A DNA stretch of 64,000 nt, from the NCBI RefSeq assembly GCF_002980575.1, contig NZ_PVBS01000004.1:1-64000 (forward strand), read 5' to 3'. The stretch's first letter is position 1; each line of letters begins with the position of its first letter. Both the position numbers and the translations under genes were made by a program. Positions 24,842 through 33,051 of the stretch are shown here, piece after piece. This DNA comes from Sphingobacterium gobiense (GTDB taxonomy: Bacteria; Bacteroidota; Bacteroidia; Sphingobacteriales; Sphingobacteriaceae). The notes beneath the pieces were generated by a model that saw only the letters and a list, made by a program, of their open reading frames with translations, did no database searches and had not been told where the DNA came from.

Positions 24842-27307
24842 ATGAAACAATGGTTTAAGGAGAATTCAACGCATTTCATCATCTTGGCGATATTTATCGC
24901 GTTGGTATTTTTTTATTTCTCGCCAATTTTTGGAGGAAAAACGTTGGTTCAATCCGATGTGGTTCAAGCCGTGGGCAGTCAAAAAGAGCTTTTTGATTAT
25001 AAAGAAAAGGATGGGCACGCTCCCAGCTGGACAAACTCCATGTTCGGCGGTATGCCTACCTATCAAATATGGTATGAACATGCCAATAATGTGACGTCTT
25101 ATATTAACAAAGGGATCAACACCATTTTTCCAGCCCCTACAGATATCGTTCTGATCTATCTTTTAGGCGGCTATTTTCTGTTTTCTGTCCTGCGCGTGAA
25201 ACCGTGGTTGGCAGCTGTTGGAGCTGTTGCATTGGCGTTTACATCCTACAATTTTATTTATATCGAGGCAGGCCACCTCAATAAAGCATACGCCATTGCT
25301 TATCTCCCACCGATTATTGGTGCCATCCTGTTATGTTATCGCGGGAGCAGACTCTGGGGTCCCGTTTTGCTGACGCTTTTTCTGGCGTTGGAAATTCGGT
25401 CGAACCACATCCAAATGACCTATTATCTGTTTATTGCGTTAGTGGTACTTGTCGGATTTGAACTCTATTATGCCATTCGAGACAAACAATGGAAACCCTT
25501 TTTGCAAGTATCCGCTCTTCAAGTAGGAGCCGTACTTGTTGCGGTGTTGGTGAATGCATCTGTCTTATTCCCCACCTACGAGTATAGCCAATTAACCATT
25601 CGCGGAAAGGCAAATATCCAGAAGGTAGATGATAACAGTGGTAGATCCGGAGGCCTCGACAAACAATATGCTTACGAATGGAGCCAAGGCGTTGGTGAAA
25701 ACATTACATTTTTGATTCCGAATGCCTATGGCGGGCGTTCAGGAGGCGTCTTGGACGGTAAGTCCGAGGTGACAAAAACGATGACCGGACTGGGCGTTCC
25801 AGAGATGCAAGCAGCGCAGTTTGCTAACCAGCTACCAACGTATTGGGGAGAGAAGATGTTTACATCCGGGCCGTGGTATTTTGGAGCCGCAGTTATATTC
25901 CTGTTCATTCTAGGACTGGTTATTGTCAAAGGCAAAATCAAGTGGTGGATTCTCTCCGCGACGGTATTGACCATCCTTTTGGCTTTCGGACGTCATTTCC
26001 CATTGATTTCCGATCTGTTTTTCGATTACTTCCCGATGTACAATAAGTTTAGAGCAGTCGAATCTATCCTCGTTATTCCGGCTATCCTCATCCCTATATT
26101 GGCCATTTTGGCGATAAATGAATTGTTCACAAATGCCGACCGGATTCCAAACCTAGATAGAAAAATACGATATACTTTTATCGGTGTCGGTGGATTCTGT
26201 TTGCTGATAGCCTTCATGCCAAGCCTGTTCTTAGAATTCAGAAACTCCCAACATCAACAATTGGTTTCTTCTTTAGAGCAGATGTTTGGTGATAAGCAAG
26301 CAGCTGGGCAGGTAGCTAGTGCGTTGATCAAGGATAGAGCGTCGCTGGCAACGGCAGATGCCTATCGTTCCTTTTTTATTGTGTTGATTACATTCGGATT
26401 AATATGGTTCTATATCAAGAAGAAACTAAGCATGCCGCTTTTTATTGGCATATTAGGTGTCGTTATTCTCGCCGATTTATGGGCGGTAGATAAACGTTAT
26501 CTTAACAATGATTCCTTCGTAGATGAGCGTGCTTCCAACACTCGAATTCCCGAGCGGGAAGTCGATCAGTTGATCCGGATGGATAAAGATTTGAGTTACC
26601 GCGTGTTCGACCTGACGACCAACCCGTTTTCTGATGCACGTGCGTCCTTTTATCACAAAAATTTAGGCGGATACCACGCCGCCAAGCTGATGCGTTTCCA
26701 AGAGGTAGTCGAGCATCAATTCAATGGCGCGATTAACGAAGACGTGTTGGATATGTTCAACGTGCGCTATGTAATCACAAAAAATCCCGAGAATAACGCG
26801 GAGCAGATTAAACGGAGAAGTACAGCAGCTGGTAACGCATGGTTTGTTGATAGGGTGACATTCGTCAACAGCAATGCACAAGAGATGCAGGCTATCAGTA
26901 GCTTCGACCCGCAGAAGGAGGCATTCGTGCATGAAGCGTTTAAGAATGTGCTGAATACAGCTCGTCTGGGAAAATCAGAAAACGCCGAAATCAAGTTAGT
27001 ATCTTATCATCCAGACACACTTAAATACGAATATACTTCGCCAACAGATGCTTTTGCCGTGTTCTCTGAAGTGTTTTACGATAAAGGGTGGAAAGCCTAT
27101 ATCGATGGAGAAGAAGCGCCAATCGTTCGGGCCGATTATATTCTCCGTGCATTACAGGTACCTGGAGGAAATCATACGATCGAGTTTATTTTTGCTCCAA
27201 AAACAATGCAGATTAGTAATATTGTTTCGTTAATCGCATCGGTTTTATTGGTTTTAGGTCTTGGTTTCGCCATTTGGAGAGGGAATCGTAGGGAAACGAA
27301 ACAATAG
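24842..27307 (+). CDS. YfhO-family multi-spanning membrane protein
   Basis: An 821-residue protein with many membrane helices in the first 550 residues, starting 'FIILAIFIALVFFYFSPIF', and a soluble C-terminal part with 'FSEVFYDKGWKAYIDGEEAP', the typical end pattern of YfhO proteins, followed by a last helix and a basic tail. The YfhO family resembles GT-C glycosyltransferases; in Gram-positive bacteria it decorates lipoteichoic acid, and in Bacteroidota the role is unknown. 'FGGMPTYQIWYE' early in the protein is characteristic. It is a single gene; TATTTTTG at 24801-24808 may be its -7 element. Confidence 0.85.
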   Translation: MKQWFKENSTHFIILAIFIALVFFYFSPIFGGKTLVQSDVVQAVGSQKELFDYKEKDGHAPSWTNSMFGGMPTYQIWYEHANNVTSYINKGINTIFPAPTDIVLIYLLGGYFLFSVLRVKPWLAAVGAVALAFTSYNFIYIEAGHLNKAYAIAYLPPIIGAILLCYRGSRLWGPVLLTLFLALEIRSNHIQMTYYLFIALVVLVGFELYYAIRDKQWKPFLQVSALQVGAVLVAVLVNASVLFPTYEYSQLTIRGKANIQKVDDNSGRSGGLDKQYAYEWSQGVGENITFLIPNAYGGRSGGVLDGKSEVTKTMTGLGVPEMQAAQFANQLPTYWGEKMFTSGPWYFGAAVIFLFILGLVIVKGKIKWWILSATVLTILLAFGRHFPLISDLFFDYFPMYNKFRAVESILVIPAILIPILAILAINELFTNADRIPNLDRKIRYTFIGVGGFCLLIAFMPSLFLEFRNSQHQQLVSSLEQMFGDKQAAGQVASALIKDRASLATADAYRSFFIVLITFGLIWFYIKKKLSMPLFIGILGVVILADLWAVDKRYLNNDSFVDERASNTRIPEREVDQLIRMDKDLSYRVFDLTTNPFSDARASFYHKNLGGYHAAKLMRFQEVVEHQFNGAINEDVLDMFNVRYVITKNPENNAEQIKRRSTAAGNAWFVDRVTFVNSNAQEMQAISSFDPQKEAFVHEAFKNVLNTARLGKSENAEIKLVSYHPDTLKYEYTSPTDAFAVFSEVFYDKGWKAYIDGEEAPIVRADYILRALQVPGGNHTIEFIFAPKTMQISNIVSLIASVLLVLGLGFAIWRGNRRETKQ

Positions 27308-27337
27308 CCATCTTTCATTGATTACTAAGGAAATTAG

Positions 27338-27345
27338 TATATTTG
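27338..27345 (+). promoter_or_regulatory. -7 promoter element TATATTTG of rarA, 4 nt before the ATG
   Basis: Perfect TAnnTTTG, with TGTT between it and the ATG at 27350. A TTG at 27318-27320, 17 bases upstream, could be the -33 element. Confidence 0.65.
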
Positions 27346-27349
27346 TGTT

Positions 27350-28630
27350 ATGGCAACATCGATACCTTTAGCAGAGCGAATGCGCCCAAAAGGTCTTGCA
27401 GATTATATTGGGCAAAAGCATATTATAGGAGAAGGCGCTGTTCTTCGTAACGCCGTAGAGCAGAAAAATATACCCTCGATGATTTTTTGGGGACCGCCGG
27501 GTGTAGGCAAAACCAGTTTGGCATTGCTTATTGCTCGGGAGTTGGAGCGTCCCTTTTTTTCGTTAAGTGCTATTCAATCCGGTGTTAAAGATATTCGAGA
27601 AGTGATTGAAAAAGCAGATAAATTGTATCAGTTTAATCAAGAACAGCCCATTCTTTTTATCGATGAAATTCACCGTTTTTCCAAATCACAACAAGATTCC
27701 CTTTTGGGAGCCGTAGAACGCGGATTGGTAACCCTTATCGGAGCCACCACAGAAAACCCCTCTTTTGAAGTAATCTCTGCTTTACTTTCCCGCTGCCAAG
27801 TGTATGTGCTTGAACATCTCTCCGAGCAAGAGTTGACTGCTATTTTGGAGCAGGCTATCGAACGGGACAGTTATCTACAAGAACATCCTGTCCAAATAGA
27901 AGAATATGAAGCCTTGTTTCGACTTTCCGGTGGAGATGCCCGCAAGCTGCTCAATGTATTCGAACTAGTAGTTCAAGCAGCCCACACCCAAAAACAACCC
28001 ATTACCAATGCGTTTGTGCTTAAACAAGTACAGCAGAATATGGCTTTGTATGATAAAACGGGCGAACAACATTACGATATTATTTCTGCCTTTATCAAGT
28101 CCATTCGCGGAAGCGATCCGAATGCTGCTTTATATTGGCTTGCGCGGATGGTGGAAGGCGGAGAAGACCCCTCTTTCATCGCCAGGCGCTTGCTCATTCT
28201 TGCGTCTGAAGACATAGGTAATGCCAATCCTAACGCCTTATTATTAGCGAACAATTGCTTTCAAGCTGTCAATGTCATCGGCTGGCCGGAGTCCCGTATT
28301 ATCTTGTCCCAAGCTGTTACCTATCTCGCTTCTTCGGCAAAGAGCAACGCCTCTTATGAAGCCATTGGTAAGGCCCAGGCATTAGTGCGGAAAACAGGCG
28401 ACCTGCCCGTGCCCCTACACTTGCGAAATGCGCCCACCAAACTAATGAAAGAACTAGACTACGGCACAGCATACAAATATGCACACACCTATCCTGGTAA
28501 TTTTGTAGAACAAGAATTCTTTCCCGACAAGCTAAGCGGTACGCTGCTTTACGATCCCGGAAACAACCCTTCCGAAAATAAGCTTAGAGAATCCCTGCGT
28601 GCCAAATGGCGCGAGCGGTATCGTTATTAG
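27350..28630 (+). CDS. rarA: Replication-associated recombination protein A (AAA+ ATPase, MgsA/RarA)
   Basis: A 426-residue AAA+ ATPase. It shows 'ERMRPKGLADYIGQKHII' at the N-terminus, the Walker A 'WGPPGVGKTSLALL' (about 47), the Walker B 'FIDEIHRFSKSQQDSLL', the sensor 1 'IGATTENPSFEV' and the sensor 2 area 'LSGGDARKLLN'. The C-terminal part has the family motifs 'SIRGSDPNAALYWLARM' and 'GWPESRIILSQAVTYLA'. RarA acts at stalled replication forks. The gene is probably leaderless. The T/A-rich hairpin of repeat copy 2 begins directly after the stop codon and could act as its terminator. Confidence 0.95.
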   Translation: MATSIPLAERMRPKGLADYIGQKHIIGEGAVLRNAVEQKNIPSMIFWGPPGVGKTSLALLIARELERPFFSLSAIQSGVKDIREVIEKADKLYQFNQEQPILFIDEIHRFSKSQQDSLLGAVERGLVTLIGATTENPSFEVISALLSRCQVYVLEHLSEQELTAILEQAIERDSYLQEHPVQIEEYEALFRLSGGDARKLLNVFELVVQAAHTQKQPITNAFVLKQVQQNMALYDKTGEQHYDIISAFIKSIRGSDPNAALYWLARMVEGGEDPSFIARRLLILASEDIGNANPNALLLANNCFQAVNVIGWPESRIILSQAVTYLASSAKSNASYEAIGKAQALVRKTGDLPVPLHLRNAPTKLMKELDYGTAYKYAHTYPGNFVEQEFFPDKLSGTLLYDPGNNPSENKLRESLRAKWRERYRY

Positions 28631-28631
28631 T

Positions 28632-29044
28632 TTTCTTTTTTTTCCGCAAAAAAAGAAACAAAAAAGCTCGTCCTTCGGATATTTGACAGGAAGGGATAGT
28701 GCTAAGGATGAATTTATACAATTGTCAAACATCCGGATGGACATTTAAGGTAAAATAGGGATAATGCAATCCTGTGAGGCGTGTTAATTCCTTCGTTTGA
28801 TGGTTAAACATAATTGTTAATATTGGATAGTACAAAGCGTTCAATATTGCTCTGTGGTTCCGCGGGTTAAAACGACCTTATATTGTTCTGCGGCCATTTT
28901 TATGAAGGCTATTCCGTATAGAACAGCATGTTGTTTGAACGAAGTGAGTTCATGCTGTTCAGGAATAGTCGAATAAGAATAGCCGAACAATATTCAGTCT
29001 TGATTTTTTTGCTTCGTTTTTTCATCAAGGAAAAAATGAAGAAG
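28632..29044 (+). repeat. Dispersed intergenic structured repeat, copy 2
   Basis: Fills the gap from the rarA stop to the exonuclease promoter. Parts in order: hairpin TTTC-T8-CCGC-A7-GAAA (28632-28658); CTCGTCC; stem CGGATATTTGAC (28676) / GTCAAACATCCG (28724); a variable 125-base stretch; AAAACGACC...GGCCATTTTT (28869-28902); long hairpin CTATTCC...GAACAGCATG...CATGCTGTTC...GGAATAG (28909-28968) with loop core GAACGAAGTGAG; an ATATTGTTC / GAACAATAT pair around that hairpin; and end stem TCTTGAT...ATCAAGG, then AAAAAATGAAGAAG. No ORF of interest on either strand. Confidence 0.92.
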
Positions 29045-29050
29045 ATGTGG

Positions 29051-29058
29051 TATCTTTG
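29051..29058 (+). promoter_or_regulatory. -7 promoter element TATCTTTG, 6 nt after repeat copy 2
   Basis: Perfect TAnnTTTG, 32 bases before the exonuclease ATG. The distance of exactly 6 bases from the conserved ATGAAGAAG end of the repeat, and the same octamer, recur at copy 3. Confidence 0.6.
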
Positions 29059-29090
29059 TAAAGTTTTAAAAAATAGTTAATATATAATTA

Positions 29091-29639
29091 ATGACCTTTA
29101 CGGCAATAGATTTTGAACTCGCTACCGCAGCTTATACAAGTGTGTGTGCCGTGGGCATCGTAAAGGTGGAGAACGGCGAAATTGTGGATCAATTTTATAG
29201 CCTGGTACGTCCGCCAAAAAACCAATACATGTGGCAAACAACCCGTGTACACGGTATTAAACCGAAAGATACACTAGCAGCACCCACGTTTTTGGAGCTA
29301 TTCCCGACGATAGAAAGCCGCCTCAAAGGAAGTAGAATGGTAGCACATAACGAGAAGTTTGATAGGGAGGTCCTCATAAAGACGATGGGGCTATATAATT
29401 TGAACTACAGTATGCTGCAGCTTTCGCCCACTTGGGAGTGTACGAGTGAAATATACAGATCCAAAGGGTTTAAGAGAACCAAATTGAGCATCTGTTGCCA
29501 TATTATGGGTATCGAGCTCAATCACCATGATCCGCTGTCAGATGCTAGGGCGAGCGCTCAGCTTTACCTCAAGCGGGATCAAATTACGCCCGCTCTAATA
29601 GAACAACACTTTCAAACACAAGAACAAACCGATATTTAA
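29091..29639 (+). CDS. DnaQ-like 3'-5' exonuclease (DEDDh family)
   Basis: A 182-residue protein with the full DEDDh set: 'AIDFELATA' (Asp and Glu of motif I at about 6-8), 'AHNEKFDREVL' (motif II Asp) and 'HHDPLSDARASAQ' (motif III His and Asp). It is the catalytic domain alone, without polymerase or BRCT parts, so the substrate (DNA or small RNA) is open. The stop codon is 3 bases before the ManC start, so the two are probably one transcript, an odd pairing with no known functional link. Confidence 0.85.
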   Translation: MTFTAIDFELATAAYTSVCAVGIVKVENGEIVDQFYSLVRPPKNQYMWQTTRVHGIKPKDTLAAPTFLELFPTIESRLKGSRMVAHNEKFDREVLIKTMGLYNLNYSMLQLSPTWECTSEIYRSKGFKRTKLSICCHIMGIELNHHDPLSDARASAQLYLKRDQITPALIEQHFQTQEQTDI

Positions 29640-29642
29640 ATT

Positions 29643-30635
29643 ATGGGAAAGATAATAAATGTCATATTATCAGGTGGGATAGGGTCAAGATTATGGCCCT
29701 TGTCCCGTAAATCAAAACCAAAGCAGTATCTGCCTATTTTCAACAAAAAATCGTTATTTGAGCTAACTATCGAGCGAAACAAATCCGTGTGCGAACATGT
29801 GGTTTTGGTGGGTTCCGTACAGAATATTGATTTGGCAAAAGAGAATTTAAAAGTTCTTTCACACGACATTATCGTGGAGACCGTTCCCCGAAATACGGCT
29901 GCTGCTATAGCCTTTGCCGCACTATCGCGACACCCCGATGATATCTTGATCGTTACCCCTTCAGATCACCTAATCGAAGGGGAGGAACAATATCTGCAGG
30001 CTATCAAACGTGGGATAGAGTTTGCAAAAGACGGCAGCCTTGTCACTTTCGGAATAAATCCGACACGGCCGGAAACGGGCTACGGTTATATTGAATCCGA
30101 AGGAAATGATGTCCTATCCTTCCGGGAGAAACCCAACTATGAAACAGCAAAAGATTTCTTGAAAAGTGGCAACTTCTTGTGGAATTCAGGGATATTCTGT
30201 TTTAAAGCCTCAACCTATCTACAAGAGCTTGAGCGTTTCGATCCGAAGGTATACACCGCATCAAAGTGTGCTTTTGAAGCGGCGGAAGAAGGTGTTTTAG
30301 ACGAAGAGCTCTCCCGTAAGATACCGTCAAAAAGTGTTGATTACGCCATTATGGAGCGTAGCGATAGCATCAAAGTCGTGCCTTCGTTCTTCCATTGGTC
30401 GGATATGGGATCGTTTGATTCATTATACGATTATCTTATTTCCAAAGGGCACCCGAAAGACGAGTCCGGAAATATCGTCATTGGCGAAACCCATAGACAT
30501 ACCGTGTTCCTCGGTTTACGAAATTGTGTAGTGGTCAATACAGCAGATGCAGTTTTGGTTATGGATAAAGCTTTTGCGCAAGACGTAAAGCACGTTTATG
30601 AACTTTTAGAAAAAGAAAATTCTCCGTTAATTTAA
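29643..30635 (+). CDS. manC: Mannose-1-phosphate guanylyltransferase
   Basis: A 330-residue nucleotidyltransferase that makes GDP-mannose from mannose-1-phosphate and GTP. The signature 'ILSGGIGSRLWPLSRKSKPKQ' lies at residues 8-28, followed by 'ETVPRNTAAAIAFAAL', 'VTPSDHLIE' and 'FREKPNYETAKDFL'. It lacks the C-terminal cupin isomerase domain of long ManC proteins, so it is the monofunctional type. GDP-mannose would feed the polysaccharide genes of this window and is also the source of GDP-fucose and related sugars. Confidence 0.92.
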   Translation: MGKIINVILSGGIGSRLWPLSRKSKPKQYLPIFNKKSLFELTIERNKSVCEHVVLVGSVQNIDLAKENLKVLSHDIIVETVPRNTAAAIAFAALSRHPDDILIVTPSDHLIEGEEQYLQAIKRGIEFAKDGSLVTFGINPTRPETGYGYIESEGNDVLSFREKPNYETAKDFLKSGNFLWNSGIFCFKASTYLQELERFDPKVYTASKCAFEAAEEGVLDEELSRKIPSKSVDYAIMERSDSIKVVPSFFHWSDMGSFDSLYDYLISKGHPKDESGNIVIGETHRHTVFLGLRNCVVVNTADAVLVMDKAFAQDVKHVYELLEKENSPLI

Positions 30636-30764
30636 CAATTATTTAATTAATAGTAGCATTTTTGTAGCAATGCTCGTTTTATTTTTATAATATTGGCTGT
30701 ATTATTGTAGCTTTATACATAAGGGGGTTTGAAAAGGGGAATAGCTAAGTAAAAATTATTAACA

Positions 30765-31544
30765 ATGTCTTTTTGGAAAAATTTATTTACAAGTAATCAA
30801 AAGAAAAATGAAGCTGTCGGAAAATTAACCTGGATTGGGGTAGATATGCATAACCATGTGCTACCCGGTATTGATGACGGCAGCCCAGACGTAGAACAGT
30901 CCCTGAAGCTTGTTCAAGGATTAAAAGAATTAGGAATTCATAAATGTATATCAACACCGCATGTAATGCATGGTGTGCACGATAATACACCAACTACTAT
31001 CCAAGACGCTCACGCCAAACTAAAAAAAGCGATTACTGAGCAAGGAATTAAATTCGATCTTCAGTATTCTGCTGAATATATGGTTGATGATCAACTTGAA
31101 ACGTGGATTCAGAGCAAAAATCTCTGCCCGTTACCGAATAGACATATACTTATCGAAATGTCCTATTTAGCAGAATCAAGAGCACTTTTCCAGACCATAA
31201 AAGATATCCAAGAGAAAGGCTATCAACCGATTTTGGCACATCCAGAACGTTACAACTACTATCACCAGAACTTTAAAGTATACAAAGAAATTAAAGATGC
31301 AGGCTGCTTACTGCAACTAAATCTCCTAGCCATATCCCGATATTACGGAGAGCATGTTAAATCAATAGCACTTACACTGATAAAATCAGGTATGTACGAT
31401 TTAGTCGGAACAGATATGCATCACGAAAAGCACCTTCGCGCGCTTAAAATGGTGGCGGCTAAATACGATACTTTTGATTTGTTGAAAGACAATCCCATAA
31501 AAAATGCTACTATATTCGAGGATAGCCAGAAATTAGCGATTTAG
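30765..31544 (+). CDS. CpsB/YwqE-type tyrosine-protein phosphatase (PHP fold), first copy
   Basis: A 259-residue protein of the PHP-type phosphatases that remove phosphate from tyrosine kinases of the Wzc/CpsD kind. Metal-binding motifs: 'DMHNHVLPGIDDGS' (residues 28-41), 'STPHVMHG', 'LAHPERYNYY' and 'GTDMHHEKHL'. A paralogue lies within the capsule cluster at 52752, and the two share stretches such as 'GCLLQLNLL'. TAGCTTTA, close to a -7 element, lies about 55 bases upstream. Repeat copy 3 begins 2 bases after the stop. Confidence 0.9.
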   Translation: MSFWKNLFTSNQKKNEAVGKLTWIGVDMHNHVLPGIDDGSPDVEQSLKLVQGLKELGIHKCISTPHVMHGVHDNTPTTIQDAHAKLKKAITEQGIKFDLQYSAEYMVDDQLETWIQSKNLCPLPNRHILIEMSYLAESRALFQTIKDIQEKGYQPILAHPERYNYYHQNFKVYKEIKDAGCLLQLNLLAISRYYGEHVKSIALTLIKSGMYDLVGTDMHHEKHLRALKMVAAKYDTFDLLKDNPIKNATIFEDSQKLAI

Positions 31545-31546
31545 AT

Positions 31547-31961
31547 GTACTTTTTTCCCGAAAAAAAGTACGCAAAAACCTCGTCGCTTCAGATATTTGA
31601 CACAATGGATAGTGCAAAAAGTAAATTCCTAGAATCGTCAAATATCTGGATGTGACCTTTTCGTGTTAAGGAAGGGGTTAGTACAATTGTCTATGTAAAG
31701 CAAACTTATTTGTATTATATTTTACGCGTGAAGTGCTGATTATAAATAACGTAAATACTAATGTCCGGTGATTACGCATATTAAAACGACCTTATATTGT
31801 TATGTGGTCATTTTTCAGAAGGCAATTCCGTTAAAAACAAAATACTGTCTGAACGCAGTGAGTTTATTTTGTTTAGGAATAGACGAAGAAAAATAGCAGA
31901 ACAATATTCAGTCTTGACTTTTTTTGCTTCGTTTTTTGTGTCAAGACAAAAAATGAAGAAG
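31547..31961 (+). repeat. Dispersed intergenic structured repeat, copy 3
   Basis: Fills the gap from the cpsB stop to the rfbB promoter. Parts: hairpin GTAC-T6-CCCG-A7-GTAC (31547-31571); GCAAAAACCTCGTCG; perfect 12-bp stem CAGATATTTGAC (31590) / GTCAAATATCTG (31637); a variable stretch; AAAACGACC...GGTCATTTTT; long hairpin with AAACAAAATA / TATTTTGTTT inside AATTCC...GGAAT, loop core GAACGCAGTGAG; ATATTGTT / AACAATAT around it; end stem TCTTGAC...GTCAAGA, then AAAAAATGAAGAAG. The stems differ in sequence from copy 2 but stay paired. Confidence 0.92.
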
Positions 31962-31967
31962 AACTTT

Positions 31968-31975
31968 TATCTTTG
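31968..31975 (+). promoter_or_regulatory. -7 promoter element TATCTTTG of the rfb operon, 4 nt before the ATG
   Basis: Perfect TAnnTTTG with only AATC before the rfbB ATG at 31980; the mRNA is probably leaderless. It sits 6 bases after the conserved end of repeat copy 3. Confidence 0.65.
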
Positions 31976-31979
31976 AATC

Positions 31980-33032
31980 ATGAACAAAAAGATTTTCATT
32001 ACAGGTGGAGCCGGCTTTATCGGCTCGCATGTGGTTCGCGAATTTGTAAACAAATATTCCGATTACCATATTGTGAATATTGATGCCCTAACCTACGCCG
32101 GTAATTTGGAAAACTTAAAAGATATAGAGCGAAAGCCCAATTATAACTTTATTAAACAAGATATCCGCGATGCAGGAGGTATATTGGCGCTTTTCAAAAC
32201 GCATCGGCCTGATGGCGTCATCCATTTAGCAGCCGAATCCCATGTGGACCGGTCTATTGCGACGCCAACCGATTTCGTAATGACGAATGTCGTAGGTACG
32301 GTGAACCTTCTGAATGCCGCACGTGAAACGTGGAAAGACAATTTCGAAGGCAAACGCTTCCATCATGTTTCGACAGACGAGGTCTACGGGACTCTAGGAG
32401 AAACCGGACTGTTTACGGAGGACACCCCGTACGATCCGCATTCGCCATACTCAGCGTCAAAAGCCTCCTCCGACCATTTTGTACGCGCCTATCAAGACAC
32501 GTACGGATTGCCGGTCGTGATCACCAACTGTTCCAATAACTACGGGCCGAATCACTTTCCCGAAAAACTGATACCTCTTTGCATTCTCCATATACTGAAC
32601 AACAAACCGCTTCCAATTTACGGTGATGGGAAATATACCCGCGACTGGCTGTTTGTGGTAGATCACGCTAGAGCCATTGATCTAGTTTTCCATCAAGGAA
32701 AAAATGGCAGCTCGTACAATATTGGCGGCTTCAATGAATGGAAAAATATTGATCTTGTTAAAGAACTCTGCAAACAGATGGACGAGAAGCTTAGCAGGCC
32801 CTCGGGAACGTCGGAAAAATTGATTACCTATGTAAAAGATCGACCGGGCCATGATTTGCGTTACGCTATTGACGCCACCCGAATCAATACAGAATTAGGT
32901 TATACACCATCGGTTACCTTTGAAGAAGGACTTTCCCTGACTATCGATTGGTTCTTGAAAAACAGGGAGTGGTTGGAGAATGTGACCTCGGGAAACTATC
33001 AGCAGTATGATGCGGAGCAATACGGTAAATAA
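31980..33032 (+). CDS. rfbB: dTDP-glucose 4,6-dehydratase
   Basis: A 350-residue extended SDR enzyme, the second step of dTDP-L-rhamnose synthesis. It has the NAD loop 'ITGGAGFIGSHVV' (residues 7-19), 'HLAAESHVDRSI', the 'VSTDEVYGTLGETG' segment with the catalytic Thr-Asp-Glu, and the YxxxK pair in 'SPYSASKASSDHFV'. It is the first gene of rfbBCDA, with a promoter next to its start codon and repeat copy 3 just upstream. Confidence 0.97.
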   Translation: MNKKIFITGGAGFIGSHVVREFVNKYSDYHIVNIDALTYAGNLENLKDIERKPNYNFIKQDIRDAGGILALFKTHRPDGVIHLAAESHVDRSIATPTDFVMTNVVGTVNLLNAARETWKDNFEGKRFHHVSTDEVYGTLGETGLFTEDTPYDPHSPYSASKASSDHFVRAYQDTYGLPVVITNCSNNYGPNHFPEKLIPLCILHILNNKPLPIYGDGKYTRDWLFVVDHARAIDLVFHQGKNGSSYNIGGFNEWKNIDLVKELCKQMDEKLSRPSGTSEKLITYVKDRPGHDLRYAIDATRINTELGYTPSVTFEEGLSLTIDWFLKNREWLENVTSGNYQQYDAEQYGK

Positions 33033-33051
33033 GGACGCAAAAAAACAATAG

